Below, piece after piece: positions 10,621 to 22,659 of a stretch of 64,000 bases of DNA. The notes below the pieces were generated by a model. It was not told where the DNA came from and did not search any database. It saw nothing but the letters and a program-made list of their open reading frames with translations. Made by a program: the position numbers and the translations under genes. Each line of letters opens with the position of its first letter. Positions within the stretch are counted from its first letter, which is position 1. The stretch spans positions 39,609,501 to 39,673,500 of the forward strand of contig NC_073635.1 of assembly GCF_029407905.1 (NCBI RefSeq), read 5' to 3'. The DNA is from Bubalus kerabau (Eukaryota; Chordata; Mammalia; Artiodactyla; Bovidae).

Positions 10621-10659
10621 AGAATAATAAAATAATGAAACAAAATAAAAAGAAATTAG

Positions 10660-11365
10660 AAAAACAAATGATCAAACAAGAAATGGCAAGAGTGAACATC
10701 AACATTTTAGAAATCAGTGAACTTACATGAACCAGCATGGGTGAATTTAATTCAGATGGCTTTTATATCTACCATTGTGTGCAAGAATCCCTTAGAAGAA
10801 ATAGAGTAGTACTCATAGTCAATCAAGAGTCTGTAATGCAGTACTTGGGTGCAATCTCAAAAATGAAAGAATGATATCTGTTCATTTCCAAGGCAAAGTA
10901 GTCAGTGTCAGAGAAATCCAAGTCTATGCCTGAACCACTAATGATGAAGAAGCTAAATTTGAAAAGTTCTATGATGACCTATAAGACCTTCTAGAACACC
11001 AAAAAAAGATGTCCTTTTCATCATGGGGTACTGAAATGAAAAAGTAGAAAGTCAAGAGATAACCAAAGTAACAGGCAAATCTGGCCTTGGAGTACAAAAT
11101 GAAGCAGAGCAAAGGCTAATGGAGTTTTAACAAGAGAACACACTGGTCAGAGCAAACACCCTCTTCCAACAACACAAGAGAAGACTCTACACATGGACAT
11201 CAACAGAGAGTCAATGCCAAAATCAGATGATAATATTATTTGCAGCTGAAGATGGAAAATCTCTATAGAGTCAGCAAAAACAAGACCTGGAGCTTACTGT
11301 GGCTCAGATCATGAACTCTTCATGGCAAAATTCAGACTTAAATTGAAGAAAGTATGGAAATCCGC
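10660..11365 (+). pseudogene. BovB endonuclease domain remnant
   Basis: Degenerate APE-type endonuclease of the old BovB. By similarity to the cleaner copies, 10675-10740 corresponds to the MARVNI-ILGISELKW region (here garbled as a stop within 'cttacatgaaccagcatgg'). 11150-11260 corresponds to the FQQHKRRLYTW segment and 11300-11320 to the SDHELL segment ('gatcatgaactctt'). No continuous frame remains. Confidence 0.75.
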
Positions 11366-12949
11366 TGGACCATTCAAGTATTAAAATAAAACCCCTTATG
11401 ATTATACAGTGGAAGTGACAAATAGACTCAAGTGATTAGATCTGATAGACAGAGTGCCTGAAGAACTATGGATGGAAGTTTGTGACATTGGGCAGGAGGC
11501 AGTGATCAAGACCATACCAAAGAAAAGCAAATGCAAAAAGGCAAAATGGTTTTCTGAGGAGGTGTTACAAATAACTGAGGAAAGAAGAGAATCTAAAGAC
11601 AAAAGAGAAAAGGAAAGATAATACCCATCTGAATGCAGCGTTCCAAAGAATAGCAACGAGAGGTAAGAAAGCCTTCCTCAGTAATCAATGCAAAAAATAG
11701 AGTAAAACAATAGAATGGGAAGGACTAGAGATATCTTCAAGAAAATCAGAGACACTAAGGGAATATTTCATGCAAAGATGGGCACAATAAAGAACATAAA
11801 TCGTATGGACCTAACAGAAGCAGAAGATCTTAAGAAGAGGTGGCAAGAATACGCAGAAGAACTGTACAAAAAAAGATCTTCATGACCCAGAAAACCATGA
11901 TGGCATATTATCACCCATAGAGACCCAGACATCCTGGAATGTGAAGTCAAGTGGGCCTTAGAAAACATCACTATGAACAAGGCTAGTGCAGGTGATGGAA
12001 TTCCAGTTGAACTATTTCAAGTCCTAAAAGATGATGCTGTGAAAGTGCTGCACTCATTATGCCAGCAAATCTGGAAAACTCAGTAGTGGCCACAGGACTG
12101 GAAAAGGTCAGTTTTCATTCCAATCCCAAAGAAAGGCAATGCCAAAGAATGCTCAAACTATTTCACAATTGTATTCATCTCACACACTAGCAAACTAATG
12201 CTTAAAATTCTCCAAGCCAGGGTTCACCAGTACGTGAACCAAGACTTACAGATGTTCAATGTGGATTTAGAAAATGCAGAGGAGCCAGAGAATAAATTGT
12301 TGGATCATAGAAAAAGCAAGAGAGTTAAAAAAAAAAACACATTTACTTTTGCTTTACTGACTATGCCAAAGCCTTTGACCATGCAGATCACAGCAAACTG
12401 TGGAAAATTTGTCAAGAGATGAGACTATCAGACCATCTTACCTGCCTGCTGTGAAACCTATATCCAAGTCTAGAAGCAACAGTTAGAACTGGACATGGAA
12501 CAACAGACTAGCTCCAAATTGGGAAAGGAGAACATCAAGGCTGTATATTGTCACACTGCTTATTTAACTTATATGCAGATTACATCACGCAAAATGCTGG
12601 GCTAGATGAAACACAAGCTGGAATCAAGATTTCCAGGAGAAATATCAATAACCTCAGATACACAGATGACACAACTCTTATGGTAGAAAGCAAAGAAGAT
12701 CTGAAGAACTTCTTGATGAAAATGAAAGAAGTGAGTGAAAAAGTTACTGTAAAAATCAACATTCAAAAAATGAAGATCACAGCACCTGTTCCCATCACTT
12801 CATGGCTAATAGATAAAGAAACAATGGAAACAGTGACAGACTTTATTTTCTTGGGCTCCAAAATTACTGTAGATGGTGACTGCAGCCATGAAATTAAAAG
12901 ACACTCGCTCCATAGAAGAATAGTTATGACCAACCTAGACAGCATATTA
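11366..12949 (+). pseudogene. BovB reverse transcriptase remnant
   Basis: Linker plus RT of the old BovB. The best open part (12548-12949) shows SHCLFNLYADYITQNAG (motif B side) and LRYTDDTTLMVES. Motif C is YTDD instead of YADD, so the metal-binding box is altered. The motif A region near 12350 ('actgactatgccaaagcc') is out of frame with what precedes it. Degraded, not functional. Confidence 0.82.
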
Positions 12950-13218
12950 GGCGAAGGCAATGGCACCCCACTCCAGTACTCTTGCCTGGAATATCCCATG
13001 GGCGGAGGAGCCTGGTAGGCTGCAGTCCATGCAGTCGCGAAGAGTTGGACACGACTGAGTGACTTCACTTCCACTTTTCACTTTCATACATTGGAGAAGG
13101 AAATGGCAACTCACTCCAGTGTTCTTACCTGGAGAATCCCAGGGATGGCGGAGCCTGCTGGACTGCCGTCTATGGGGTCGCATAGAGTCGGACACGACTG
13201 AAGTGACTTAGCAGCAGC
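12950..13218 (+). mobile_element. Bov-A2 SINE inside BovB, with TSD
   Basis: Bov-A2 on +, from 'ggcgaaggcaatggcacc' to the (cag)n end. The exact 13-bp duplication agacagcatatta flanks it at 12937-12949 and 13219-13231. It is younger than the BovB it splits. Confidence 0.95.
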
Positions 13219-13344
13219 AGACAGCATATTAAAAAGCAGAGACATTACTTTGTAGACAAAGCCCGTCTAGTTAAAGGTATGGTTTTTCAGTAGTCATTTA
13301 TGGATGCGAGACCTGAACCATAAAGTTGAGAGCCAAAGGATTAA

Positions 13345-13787
13345 TTTTTCAAATTTACTTATCTATTTACTTTAAAAATTATTTATTATTTTGTAATTGA
13401 AGGATAATTGCTTTACAGAATTTTGCTTTTTTCTATCAAACCTCAGAGTGAATCAGGCATAGGTCTACATATATCCCCTCCCTTTTCAACCTCCCTTCCA
13501 TCTCCCTCCCCATCCCACCCATCTAGATTGATACATAGCCCCCGTTTGAGTTTCCTGAGCCATACAGAAAATTTCGATTGGCTATCTATTTTACATAAGT
13601 AATGTAACTTTCCATGTTACTCTTCCCAAACATCTTACCCTCTCTTTTCCTCTCCTCATGTCCATAAGTCTATTCTCTATGTCTGTTTCTCCATCTTTGC
13701 CCTGCAAATAAATTATCAGTTCCATTTTTCCAAAATCCATATATATGAGTTAGAAAATGATATTTATCTTTCTCTTTCTGACTTAGA
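13345..13787 (-). mobile_element. Artiodactyl L1 3'UTR fragment in antisense, inside BovB
   Basis: The plus strand shows the reverse of an L1 3'UTR: 'aggataattgctttacag', 'atcccctcccttttcaacc', 'tgatacatagcccccgtttg', 'ccatgtccataagtctattc' and 'ttatctttctctttctgact'. BovB sequence resumes immediately after. The host BovB lacks about 125 bp across the insertion. Confidence 0.8.
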
Positions 13788-14129
13788 TTCTGAAGCTGAA
13801 GCTCCAATACTTTGGCCACCTGATGCGAAGAACTGATTCCTTGGAAAAGACCCTGATGTTGGGCAAGATTGAAGGCAGGAGGAGAAGGGAATGACAGAGG
13901 ATGAGATGGTTGGATGGCATCACAGCTTCTACTGACATGAGTTTGAGCAAGCTCTGGGAGTAGGTGTTGACAAGGAAGCCTTGTGTGCTGCAGTCCATGC
14001 GATATCAAAGAGTTAGACAAAACTTAGCTTCTGAACTGCGAAACAGATTTACAGATATATGGATGCTACATTTAAATAAACTTGTCTCTACCATTCAAAG
14101 GGAAATAAATAAACCAATAAAGGAAAAAA

Positions 14130-15400
14130 AATTCATGACATCTGTGTAGAGAAAGATTCCTAAGCTGTCACCAAAAGCAGAAACTGTAAAGAAAATGACT
14201 TGTATATTTGAATGCATTAAACTAGGAACTTCTCATGGAAAAGAGCCATTAAGAGAATGTAAATTTAGCATTTCTAGCCACCGACAAGGAGCCCATATCC
14301 AAACAGAACCCCTCAAAAATCAGTAAATAAAAGACAGAAACCAATTGGTAAAAACTTGATTATATACTTTATAAAAATGGAAATCCAAAAGGCCTCTTAA
14401 CATATGGAAATGTGGCACCCTTCATTAGTAATCAAGAAAAAGAAAATAATTACAGTGGTTTTCGATACTTACAATTATGGCTAACATTGAAAAGTACCAT
14501 TTTTGACAATTTTGTCAAGCAAAATAAACTCTCATGCAGTGCTATAGAGGTGTGCTAATTGATATCTTTACTTTGGAAAAGAGTTGGCATTTTTCAGTGA
14601 TAACAAGTTTCTCCTTGACCAAACTCTAATCAGTTTTTTCTGAGTCTTCTTCTGGACTAAGCCTTGGCCTGGCCTGTATTAAGCAATAATTCTGCTAAAG
14701 TATTTTAGCAAGAATACCTCACCCTTGATACCTAATTAATTTCTTCATCCTCTATTGTTGATGTCTAAGTCTCTGGCTTGCCTTTATTAAGAATTCTTTT
14801 AGGTCAGATTAAATAGAATCTCCCTACCCTTGATGTCTCTTCTTATAATTTTCCATTCACTGACCCTTCCACTCCACTCCTTGCATATCAACCCACCCAT
14901 GTCCTTTCTGTGTTTGGAATTAAGTTCAATCTTTTTTTCCCTATTGCAATAGAGTTGACTCCTATTACAATAGTCCCTAGAAAAATTGTCCCTACTGTTT
15001 TAACAAGTGTCAAGGCATTTTTTTTTTTTTAACTTGGTCAGGTAAAATAACTGCATACCCTATGACTGAGGGATTCCTTTCTAGATATGTATAGTACAGA
15101 GATAATTTTGTGTGTGTGTATCAAGATAGTAATATTAAAGGACACTCATAGAATCATTGTTTGTGATTATCCCAAATGGAAAATTAGCCAACTATATATT
15201 CACAGAATAACGAATCATATCATGGTTTATTAAAAAGCAAACAAACACTAGCTACAAGCAAAAACATGGCTGAATTTTGAAGAATAATATTGAGTAAGGA
15301 TAAATAAATGACAAAGAATATATTCTGGAAAAATGCATTCAATAGTTAAAAAGTAGGTTAAACAATTCATGAATGCATAGGTTTCCATACAGTGATGAAA
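14130..15400 (+). mobile_element. Old L1M ORF2/3' region, split by an insert
   Basis: Diverged ancient L1 on +. Left part 14130-14594 has the C-terminal ORF2 region ('aactctcatgcagtgct', 'ctttggaaaagagttggca'). Right part 15023-15400 continues the same element ('cataccctatgactgag', 'attatcccaaatggaaa', 'caaaaacatggctgaa'). A 419-bp foreign segment lies between. No open frame. Confidence 0.68.
14595..15013. mobile_element. Unidentified 419-bp insert in L1M
   Basis: It interrupts a continuous L1M and is bordered by ggcattttt at 14586-14594 and 15014-15022, consistent with a 9-bp target duplication (partly low complexity). The body is not a family I can name. It has no open frame and no clear terminal inverted repeat. 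An LTR or a non-autonomous DNA element are both possible. Confidence 0.45.
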
Positions 15401-15479
15401 TTTTCCTATCTCAACTTGCACGGGCAATAGTCCCCAGATATTCAATCAAACACTATTCTAGCTATTTTTGTGAAGGTAG

Positions 15480-15755
15480 TTGTGGTTAATGTCCATGATT
15501 TTATGACTTTAAGTAAGGGGGAGTGTTTAAGGGATAGCCTTAAAGGCCGCAGAACTGAAGTTTCCATGATAGGATGAAATTATGCCTGTGGTTAGAAACT
15601 TTAATTCATCCAACCTGCCCTTCCTTATGATCAACTCCATGGATTTTAGACTTGCTTCTTGATATCCCACAATTACATATGTCAATTTCTTACAATGAAA
15701 GTCCTAATATATCTCATACTGGTACCGTTTCTGTGACTGAACCTTGACTGATGCA
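15480..15755 (+). mobile_element. Possible MaLR-type LTR remnant
   Basis: The end resembles a mammalian MaLR-type LTR 3' part: 'tggattttagacttgc', 'cccacaattacatatgtcaa', then 'ccgtttctgtgactgaacct'. Diverged; 5' limit uncertain. Confidence 0.4.
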
Positions 15756-15759
15756 TATA

Positions 15760-16065
15760 TTAATATACACTTTGAAGGTGCAGTTAGGTAATAAAACTAT
15801 AGAGATTATAAATTTAATAACAGTAAAAGTCAAGATTTGGGATTATGGTCAGCAAGAAAAGAATCACATAGAGGCTTCTGAGTACTGCAAATATTTATCT
15901 TTTTTTTTTTTTTTAATTTTGGTGCTAGTTTCATGGTTTTTCATTATGTTCGTTTGTTATCCTGCACATTTAGATTCATCTATTTTTTGAAAGTTCCCCC
16001 AAAACAGGTTTAAAAAATCCAACTTTTTCATCATGAAAATGTACCTAATTAATCCTAATATAATA

Positions 16066-16100
<35 letters not shown>

Positions 16101-18960
16101 TTCCTATTTAATTTGGTATTGGCAAAATGTTCTGTGGAATAATATTTTACTTATTTTTTCCTGAGATTTTTCAGTGTTTTCTACAAGGTTCATTATGGAG
16201 CATTTTTTTTAAACCAACAAGGAAACTAATCATTACAACATAAATATATGCTGTGAGACTGAGCTATTATATCTCTATAATGTATTTGGAATTTGATTTG
16301 CAAATATTCTATTTCAGTATTCTGAATGCAGTGACTGGTTAGCTTAGATTACTGATTTCATAATTTTTTTTTAAAAAATTAACTCTTTCTTTAAAAACAA
16401 ATTGAATGAAAACATTACTACTTTTACTGTTATTGCCCCACATCCTCTGTAGCTGATGTGGGTTTGGGTGTTCTTTAAATTTAGCATGTATTTCTGTTAT
16501 ATATCATTTCCTGGGGAAAAGAGGGATAAACCCTTAAAATGGTGAGCCTACAGATTTAAAAAAAAATAATATGAGTTTTAAAATAATATTTTAAATAATT
16601 CTAAAACAAGCTGCTTTGTTTAATATATATTCTGAAATAAATAACAAGCACAATAAAATATAAAGGTAAATATGTGTTGCTTTTAACATAAACTAAAGGA
16701 ATAACCTCAAAAATATTCAAAATATTTTCTATAAAAATATCAATTTGAAAAGTTTCAAAAATTTAGTCACTATAAATAAAATAATGTTTACATTAATGTA
16801 ATGTTAGAACTATTATATTTATTAACATTTATATTCAGGTTCTAAACATTCAGAAAATCATTCAAATTCCAGGTGTATATCTCATATCTATCACTAAATT
16901 CTCAGTGTCATACTGTCAAATTCAGAAAGGCAGTCCTTGAATTAAATACTCTAGTTCAAGCTTTAACAAAGGATGAAAGCTGATCTAACTTGACATTTCT
17001 CTAGAAATAATCATTCTGACATGTCAAAGATGGTACATGCCTGGATCTCTACATTATTCAAAAATGATGGAATCTAGGGAAAGGAAAAGAAATGACACAA
17101 AGTCCTAAACCCAAGAATTAAATACTTCAAAGATTTTTTAAAAAGGTATAATTTATATGGGGTTGGAGTGGGCAAGGAGGATGTAAATATAGCAATACAT
17201 ATAATTTTACCTGTTTAATCATTTTCTCAACCTGTCTCCACATTTATTGAACTTAAATTTGGGGAATTATGGAAAAAGTTACATAAGGCAAACTTTTGAC
17301 ATTTAGCCTCCACAGTCAATGGTATTTTTGATATGAATTTTTTGGTAATTAGCAAACCATCAGTGGTACAAATATATTAGGAAATGGTAATCATCCTGAC
17401 TCTAAGATTTTGAAGTAATTGTTTCTTTTTTTTAATCATTTTATCTTTGTGATTTGATCCAAGATATTTTCGACAATTACTAATTATGCTCTAGTTGTCT
17501 ATTTGGCTTGTTTGAATGGTTATTAATATCACAGATTGCTTGGAACTACTTGCTATTTACCCATTTTCCCACATTTATAATAGCAAGGAATAAATCCATT
17601 TTGGAATTTGCTGCTAAAAATATTAGCTCAAAGGTTTTCATTTCTATCCACAATAGGAATTCATGATTTTTTCCAACTACATCATTTAAATTAAGAAACA
17701 CTTTGCAAGATTCACCTCTAGGTTTGACATGGTAGTTCAGATACCTTTGCCCAACTGAGCATTAGATCTCTGTGATGTGCCCACCCTAATGGCATTGCAG
17801 CAAGCATATGAATAACAAACTAGCTGAGCTGAGTCAGCTGGGTCAACCACTACTCCCTGCTCACAGAAAAGAACTGGAAGTGATAGATAGCTCCATTAAC
17901 TCTGCCTGACTAATGCACACTTGGGGAACACCAAATTGGGAACATTTTTTTATCTTCCTGAAACAAACTACAGGGATGCAGTTGGTTCATTCTCTACTCA
18001 TTATAAGGATTATATTTGAGAGAATGAATAATAACAACAGAAAGCAATGAGAATGATATTTTACATCATGAGTAGTATTTGTTTTTTAAGAAACAATTTT
18101 CAGTCCAGGCTGTCAAAATATTTACAAATATCTGAGAAAACTTTGACATTCAATGTTTCAATTGAAACATTAAGTAGTTTTAGCATAAGTAGGATAATGA
18201 TTTTCATGATATTAAAAAATATATACCTGGAAATTATAGATTACACTTTATAATGGTGAGAATTTTATATTAGGTTGTTTTATAACTCAGAGATTAAATA
18301 AAAGTGTACAACAGAATCAAGATCATCTTCTAATTTGCATTATTAGACATACAAATATATCATCATTTCTTTTTAAGTTCAAAGAGAGAAACTAAAATTT
18401 GAAGATTAGATATACCAATTATCTGATTTTTATAACAATTTTATCAGATATTTGTGTTCATTAATAGGCTCAGGAGAGCACAAGGCAATGCTGCTTCCCT
18501 ACCATTTGCCAATTTGAAAATGAGTTATTTACAACAGTCAGATGCCAGAAATTGACAGTCTTTCTGTGTGGAAATTCCTTCTTTTATTCACATCCCCAGT
18601 GCTATGCAAGTTATTTAAATTATTTTAGAAATAAAAGATGGTAATGGAAGAAAGTCAAAGTATGAGGCAATTGTAAAAATGAAGGTAAAGGGGAACTATT
18701 TCAAATTCAGTGTTGTTCTGTCATATGTCATTATAGTTATAACAAATAGTATTCTCTGAAGAACTTGCAATAACTCTATCTCATCTTCCTTAATATTAAT
18801 ATATTATTCTGTTTACATTCACAACCAATCCTAATTTAAAAAAAGGAATTTTTTTAGTAGATCTGAGGGAATTTAAGACACTCAGAATTAAAAGATGCAA
18901 GATTCCATCATCTCTGAATTTAAAGAAAAATGAAAAAAAAAAGTGAAATTTAAAATTTCA
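15760..18960. other. Unassigned AT-rich region
   Basis: About 3.2 kb with no recognised repeat apart from an (AT)n run at 16067-16097 and T/A homopolymers (15900-15914). ORFs are at most about 80 codons and featureless. 17700-17960 is somewhat richer in G+C than its surroundings but shows no gene signal. Confidence 0.4.
16067..16097. repeat. (AT)n microsatellite
   Basis: About 15 units of AT dinucleotide in AT-rich DNA. Confidence 0.9.
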
Positions 18961-18965
18961 AATTA

Positions 18966-19345
18966 ATACACATTCAACAAATGTACTTGATTCTCTACTT
19001 TATTTCAAGTACTATGTATGACTCTGGCACTTGATGGAGCAGAGGAAAAAGGTACATATGTTCTATGCCTTCATAGAATTTAGAGAATATATAAAGAAAT
19101 GGACAGAAATTAAATGATTACACAGAAGAATATAAAGTGTCAAAATTGATAGGCGTCATGAAAAGAAGAGACAAAATTCTAAAGGGATTTACTGATCTAG
19201 GTCAGGAAAAGCTCTTATGAAGACAAAACAATTAAATTGATATGTGGGAGATGAGTAGAGATTTACTAAATAAAAGGTAGAAGACATAGGTACTAACACA
19301 TAGTAGGATGATACATGGAATATTTAATGAACAGAGAGAATACAG
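18966..19345 (-). mobile_element. L2 LINE fragment, antisense
   Basis: The plus strand begins 'attcaacaaatgtactt' (reverse of the L2 3' end) and continues 'tttcaagtactatgta', 'atgccttcatagaattta' and 'aggtcaggaaaagctctta'. This order fits an antisense L2. Diverged. Confidence 0.55.
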
Positions 19346-19859
19346 TGTAACTAGAGCTCTGCTGAACTGGAGAGGGGTACTCTAAGATGAAACTGCAGAG
19401 GTCAGGATAAGACACCTCAGACAATGTGGTGTCAGCACTTACAAACTTAGGAGGGTAGATCTCATTATTTTCTTATCACACGCACTAGAGAAAAAAATAA
19501 AAGGAACACAAGAAATCTTTTGGACATTATGGACATGTATATTACCTCGGTTATGGTAATGGTATGAGGAATGCATGCATATGTCCAAATTCATCAAAGA
19601 AGCACATTAAATATGTCCAGTTTTCTGTATATTAAATACACCTCAATAAAGCTAGAAAGGATACAAGGTTGTTAAAAATAGTAACAAAAACATAGCTTAA
19701 ACAAGGCAAAATACACCAGTTTACAAATACTGGGCTTTCTTCTGGGTCACAGGAAGTACAAAGATTTTAAGTATGAGCTAATGTGGTTAGATTAGCAGTT
19801 TAAAAAAAAAAAAAAAATCTTTGTTTTTCCAGTTTGGATTTAGAATGAAAAATGAAAGG

Positions 19860-20841
19860 AAGCATGATATCTTCAGCTTTGTTCTTCTTCTTTTTTTTTT
19901 TTTTCCAAATTGTTTGTGGTTCCTATAAATTTTAAGGCCATTTATCCTAGTTCTGTGAAAAATGTCTTGGGTATTTTGTTAGAGATTGAATTAAATCAAT
20001 AGATTCATTTGGGTGGTACAGATATTTTAACAATATGAATCCTTCCAATTCAAGAACATGGCATATATTTTCCTTTCCTTGTGTCATTTTCAAATTCCGT
20101 CATCAATATTTTATAGTTTTCAGAGTACAGGTCTTGGGTATTTTGTTAGAGATTGAATTAAATCAATAGATTGCTTTGGGTGGTACAGACATTTTAACAA
20201 TATGAATTCTTCCAATTCAAGAACATGGCATATATTTTCTTTTCCTTGTGTCATTTTCAAACTCCATCATCAATATTTTATAGTTTTCAGAGTACAGGTC
20301 TTGGGTATTTTGTTAGAGATTGAATTAAATCAATAGATTGCTTTGGGTGGTACAGACATTTTAACAATATGAATTCTTCCAATTCAAGAACATGGCATAT
20401 ATTTTCTTTTCCTTGTGTCATTTTCAAACTCCATCATCAATATTTTATAGTTTTCAGAGTACAGGTCTTGGGTATTTTGTTAGAGATTGAATTAAATCAA
20501 TAGATTGCTTTGGGTGGTACAGACATTTTAACAATATGAATTCTTCCAATTCAAGAACATGGCATATATTTTCTTTTCCTTGTGTCATTTTCAAACTCCA
20601 TCATCAATATTTTATAGTTTTCAGAGTACAGGTCTTTTACCTTCTTAGTTAAGTTTATTCCTAGGTATGTCATTCTTTTGAATGATTTTAAATGGGATTA
20701 GATGGTTTGCTTTATTACTCTTTCTGATAGCTAATTATTAAAGTATAGAAAGCAGCAGATTTCTAATCATCAATCTTGTATCCTACACCTTGACTGAATT
20801 TATTAGTTCTAATAGTATTTTGGTGAAGACTTTAGGATTTA
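19860..20841 (-). pseudogene. Inverted L1 ORF2 segment (end of RT to pre-C-terminal)
   Basis: The minus strand encodes, degenerately, L1 ORF2 from around the KVAGYKIN region (near 20780) to the RKKNKA-I-MLP region (near 19870). A four-copy expansion of a 167-bp stretch (19964-20631) interrupts it. 167 is not a multiple of three, so frame is lost across copies. Confidence 0.75.
19964..20631. repeat. 167-bp x 4 tandem array within L1
   Basis: Four head-to-tail units start at 19964, 20131, 20298 and 20465, each beginning gtcttgggtattttg and ending cagagtacag. Units 2-4 are identical by eye. Unit 1 differs at several positions (for example gattcattt versus gattgcttt, and ccgtc versus ccatc). The unit is antisense L1 ORF2 sequence. 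Confidence 0.97.
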
Positions 20842-22647
20842 CTGTACTAAAAAGCTACAGTAATCAAAAGAATATGGTAGGGCTTCCCTGGTGGCTCAGT
20901 GGTAAAGATTCTATTTGCCAATGCAGGAGACACAGGTTTTATCCCTGATCTCCCTGATCTGGAAAAGATCCCACATGCCATGGAGCAACCAAGCCCATGC
21001 ACCACAACTACTGAGCCTGTGCTCTAGAGCCCAGGAAACACAACTACTGAGTCCATGTATCACAAATACTGAAGGCTGTATGCCCTAGAGCCCATGCTCT
21101 GCGACAGGAGAAACCACTGCAATGAGAAGCTGATGCACCACAACTAGAGAATAGCCCCCACTCAACACAGCTAGAGAAAAGCTCACACAGAAACAAAGAT
21201 TCTGCACAGCCAAAAGTACATAAATAAATAAAATTATTGGAAAAGAAAAGTGGCATGTACTGGCACAAAAAAAAGACACATTAGTCAATAGAACAGAATA
21301 GATAGCCCAGACATAAACTAGTGTACCTATGGTCAATTAATCTATGACAAGAAACAAGAATATACAATAGAGAAAAGATAGTTTCTTGAATAAGTGGTGC
21401 TGGGAAAAATGAACAGTTACATGTAATAGGATGACCTTAGAACATTTTCTCACATCATATACAAAAATAAACTCAAAATGGACTAAAGACCTATATGTAA
21501 TACCTGAAACTATAAAACTCTTAGAAGAAAACATAGACAGAACAATCTTTGACATAAAAATAGTGTTATATTTTTGGTATCCATCTCCTAGACCAAAAGA
21601 AACAAAAGCAAATATAAACAAATGAGACCTAATTCACCTTAAAAATTTTGCATGACAAAGAAAACCATCAACAAAATAAAAGGACAACTTACTGAATGGG
21701 TGAAAGTGTTTGCAAATCATAAGAATGACCAAGAGATGATATCCAAAGTATACACACAAGTTATAAAACTTACTATCAAAAAACAAACAACTCAATTAAG
21801 AATGTGCTGAAGATATGAATAAATATTAAGATATGAAAACATACAGATGAATAACCTGAAAGATGCTCAATATCATTAGTCATTAAGGAAATGCAAATTA
21901 ATATCACAATGAGATACCACCTCACACCTGTCAGAATTTCTATCATCAAAATGTCTACAAATAAACAAATGTTGGATAGGATGTGGAGAAAAGAAAACCC
22001 TTGTACATTGTTTGTGGGAAGGTAAATCTGTGAATCCTCTATGAAAAAAAGTACAAAGATTCCTCAAAATACTAACATTAGAACTGTCACATGATTCAGC
22101 AATTCCAGCCCTGGGTATATATCTGGAAAAATGAAAACACTAAATCAAAAAGTTATATGCACCCAAATGATCAAATTGGTATTATTTATAATAATAGAAG
22201 CAAGTAATAAAAGTGTTCATTAACAGATAAATGGATAAAGATGTGATGTGTATGTTCATAGTGGAATACTCTTCCAACAAAAAAAATAAAAATTCTGAAG
22301 TTTGCAAATCCATGTATGGACCTAGAGTAGTGAGCTGAGTGAAATAAATTAGGCAAAGACAAATGTTCTATGTTATCACCTACATGTAGAATCTAAAAAA
22401 ATAAAATTCTCATGTATAAACACAAACCTGTTGTTGTTCACAGTGAAAAATGGAGGAGAGAGTGGTAACATAGAGATATGGGATTAAAATGCATGAACCT
22501 GCTATGTATAAAATAGACAAGCAACAAGGATATACTGTATAGCATAGGGAAATAGCCATTGTTCTACAATAATGTTAAATGGATATAGTCTATAAAATGT
22601 TGTTGCACACCTGAAACTAATATTGTAAATCAATATATACTTTAATA
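20842..22647 (+). pseudogene. L1 ORF2 C-terminal remnant and 3'UTR (sense arm)
   Basis: Sense arm of the inverted L1. The clearest open piece (21431-21625) reads HFLTSYTKINSKWTKDLYV and IKLLEENIDRTIF, typical of the ORF2 region after the RT. Degenerate C-terminal sequence follows to about 22380 ('gaatctaaaaaaataaaa'), then the 3'UTR with 'agcatagggaaatagccat' and 'cacctgaaactaatattg'. Stops throughout. Confidence 0.82.
20880..21240 (+). mobile_element. CHR-2-type tRNA-derived SINE
   Basis: Starts 'ggcttccctggtggctcag' and 'gatcccacatgccatgg', then has the long body specific to CHR-2 ('ccacaactactgagcctgtg', 'gagaagctgatgcacc', 'gagaaaagctcacacag') and an (AAAT)n end at 21220-21232. It splits the L1 phrase 'tatggta/ctggcacaa'. 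TSD imperfect. Confidence 0.78.
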
Positions 22648-22659
22648 AAAAATGTAAGG

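Larger units (their letters stand above)
10655..14040 (+). mobile_element. Old, near-complete BovB LINE (interrupted)
   Basis: BovB on + with endonuclease, linker, reverse transcriptase and 3' tail. It begins around 'atgatcaaacaagaaatgg' (endonuclease N-terminal part), runs through the RT, and ends 'agttagacaaaacttagctt ctgaactg' near 14035. Bov-A2 (12950-13218) and an L1 3' end (13345-13787) interrupt it. About 125 bp of BovB, between the segment ending near 13344 and that resuming near 13789, is absent. Many stops and frameshifts; clearly older than the copies at 35.3 and 44 kb. Confidence 0.9.
19860..22647 (+). mobile_element. L1 with 5' inversion, flanked by TSD
   Basis: A single old artiodactyl-type L1 insertion. 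19860-20841 is ORF2 in antisense. From about 20842 the same ORF2 continues in sense, from KATVIK-like sequence through the C-terminus to the 3'UTR and a tail near 22640. The inverted part ends in L1 terms at the I-MLP segment, and the sense part starts a few codons downstream at the YYKAT segment. That contiguity is the signature of twin priming. A 12-bp duplication with one mismatch flanks the whole: aaaaatgaaagg (19848-19859) and aaaaatgtaagg (22648-22659). A 167-bp x 4 array lies in the inverted part and a CHR-2 SINE in the sense part. Confidence 0.85.

Noticed and set aside
17700..17960. Somewhat G+C-richer island, possible conserved element or exon
   Set aside because: No open frame with splice sites or recognisable protein; conservation cannot be judged from one sequence.
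19964..20631. CRISPR array or satellite DNA
   Set aside because: Units are contiguous with no spacers and derive from L1 ORF2; it is a local tandem duplication.
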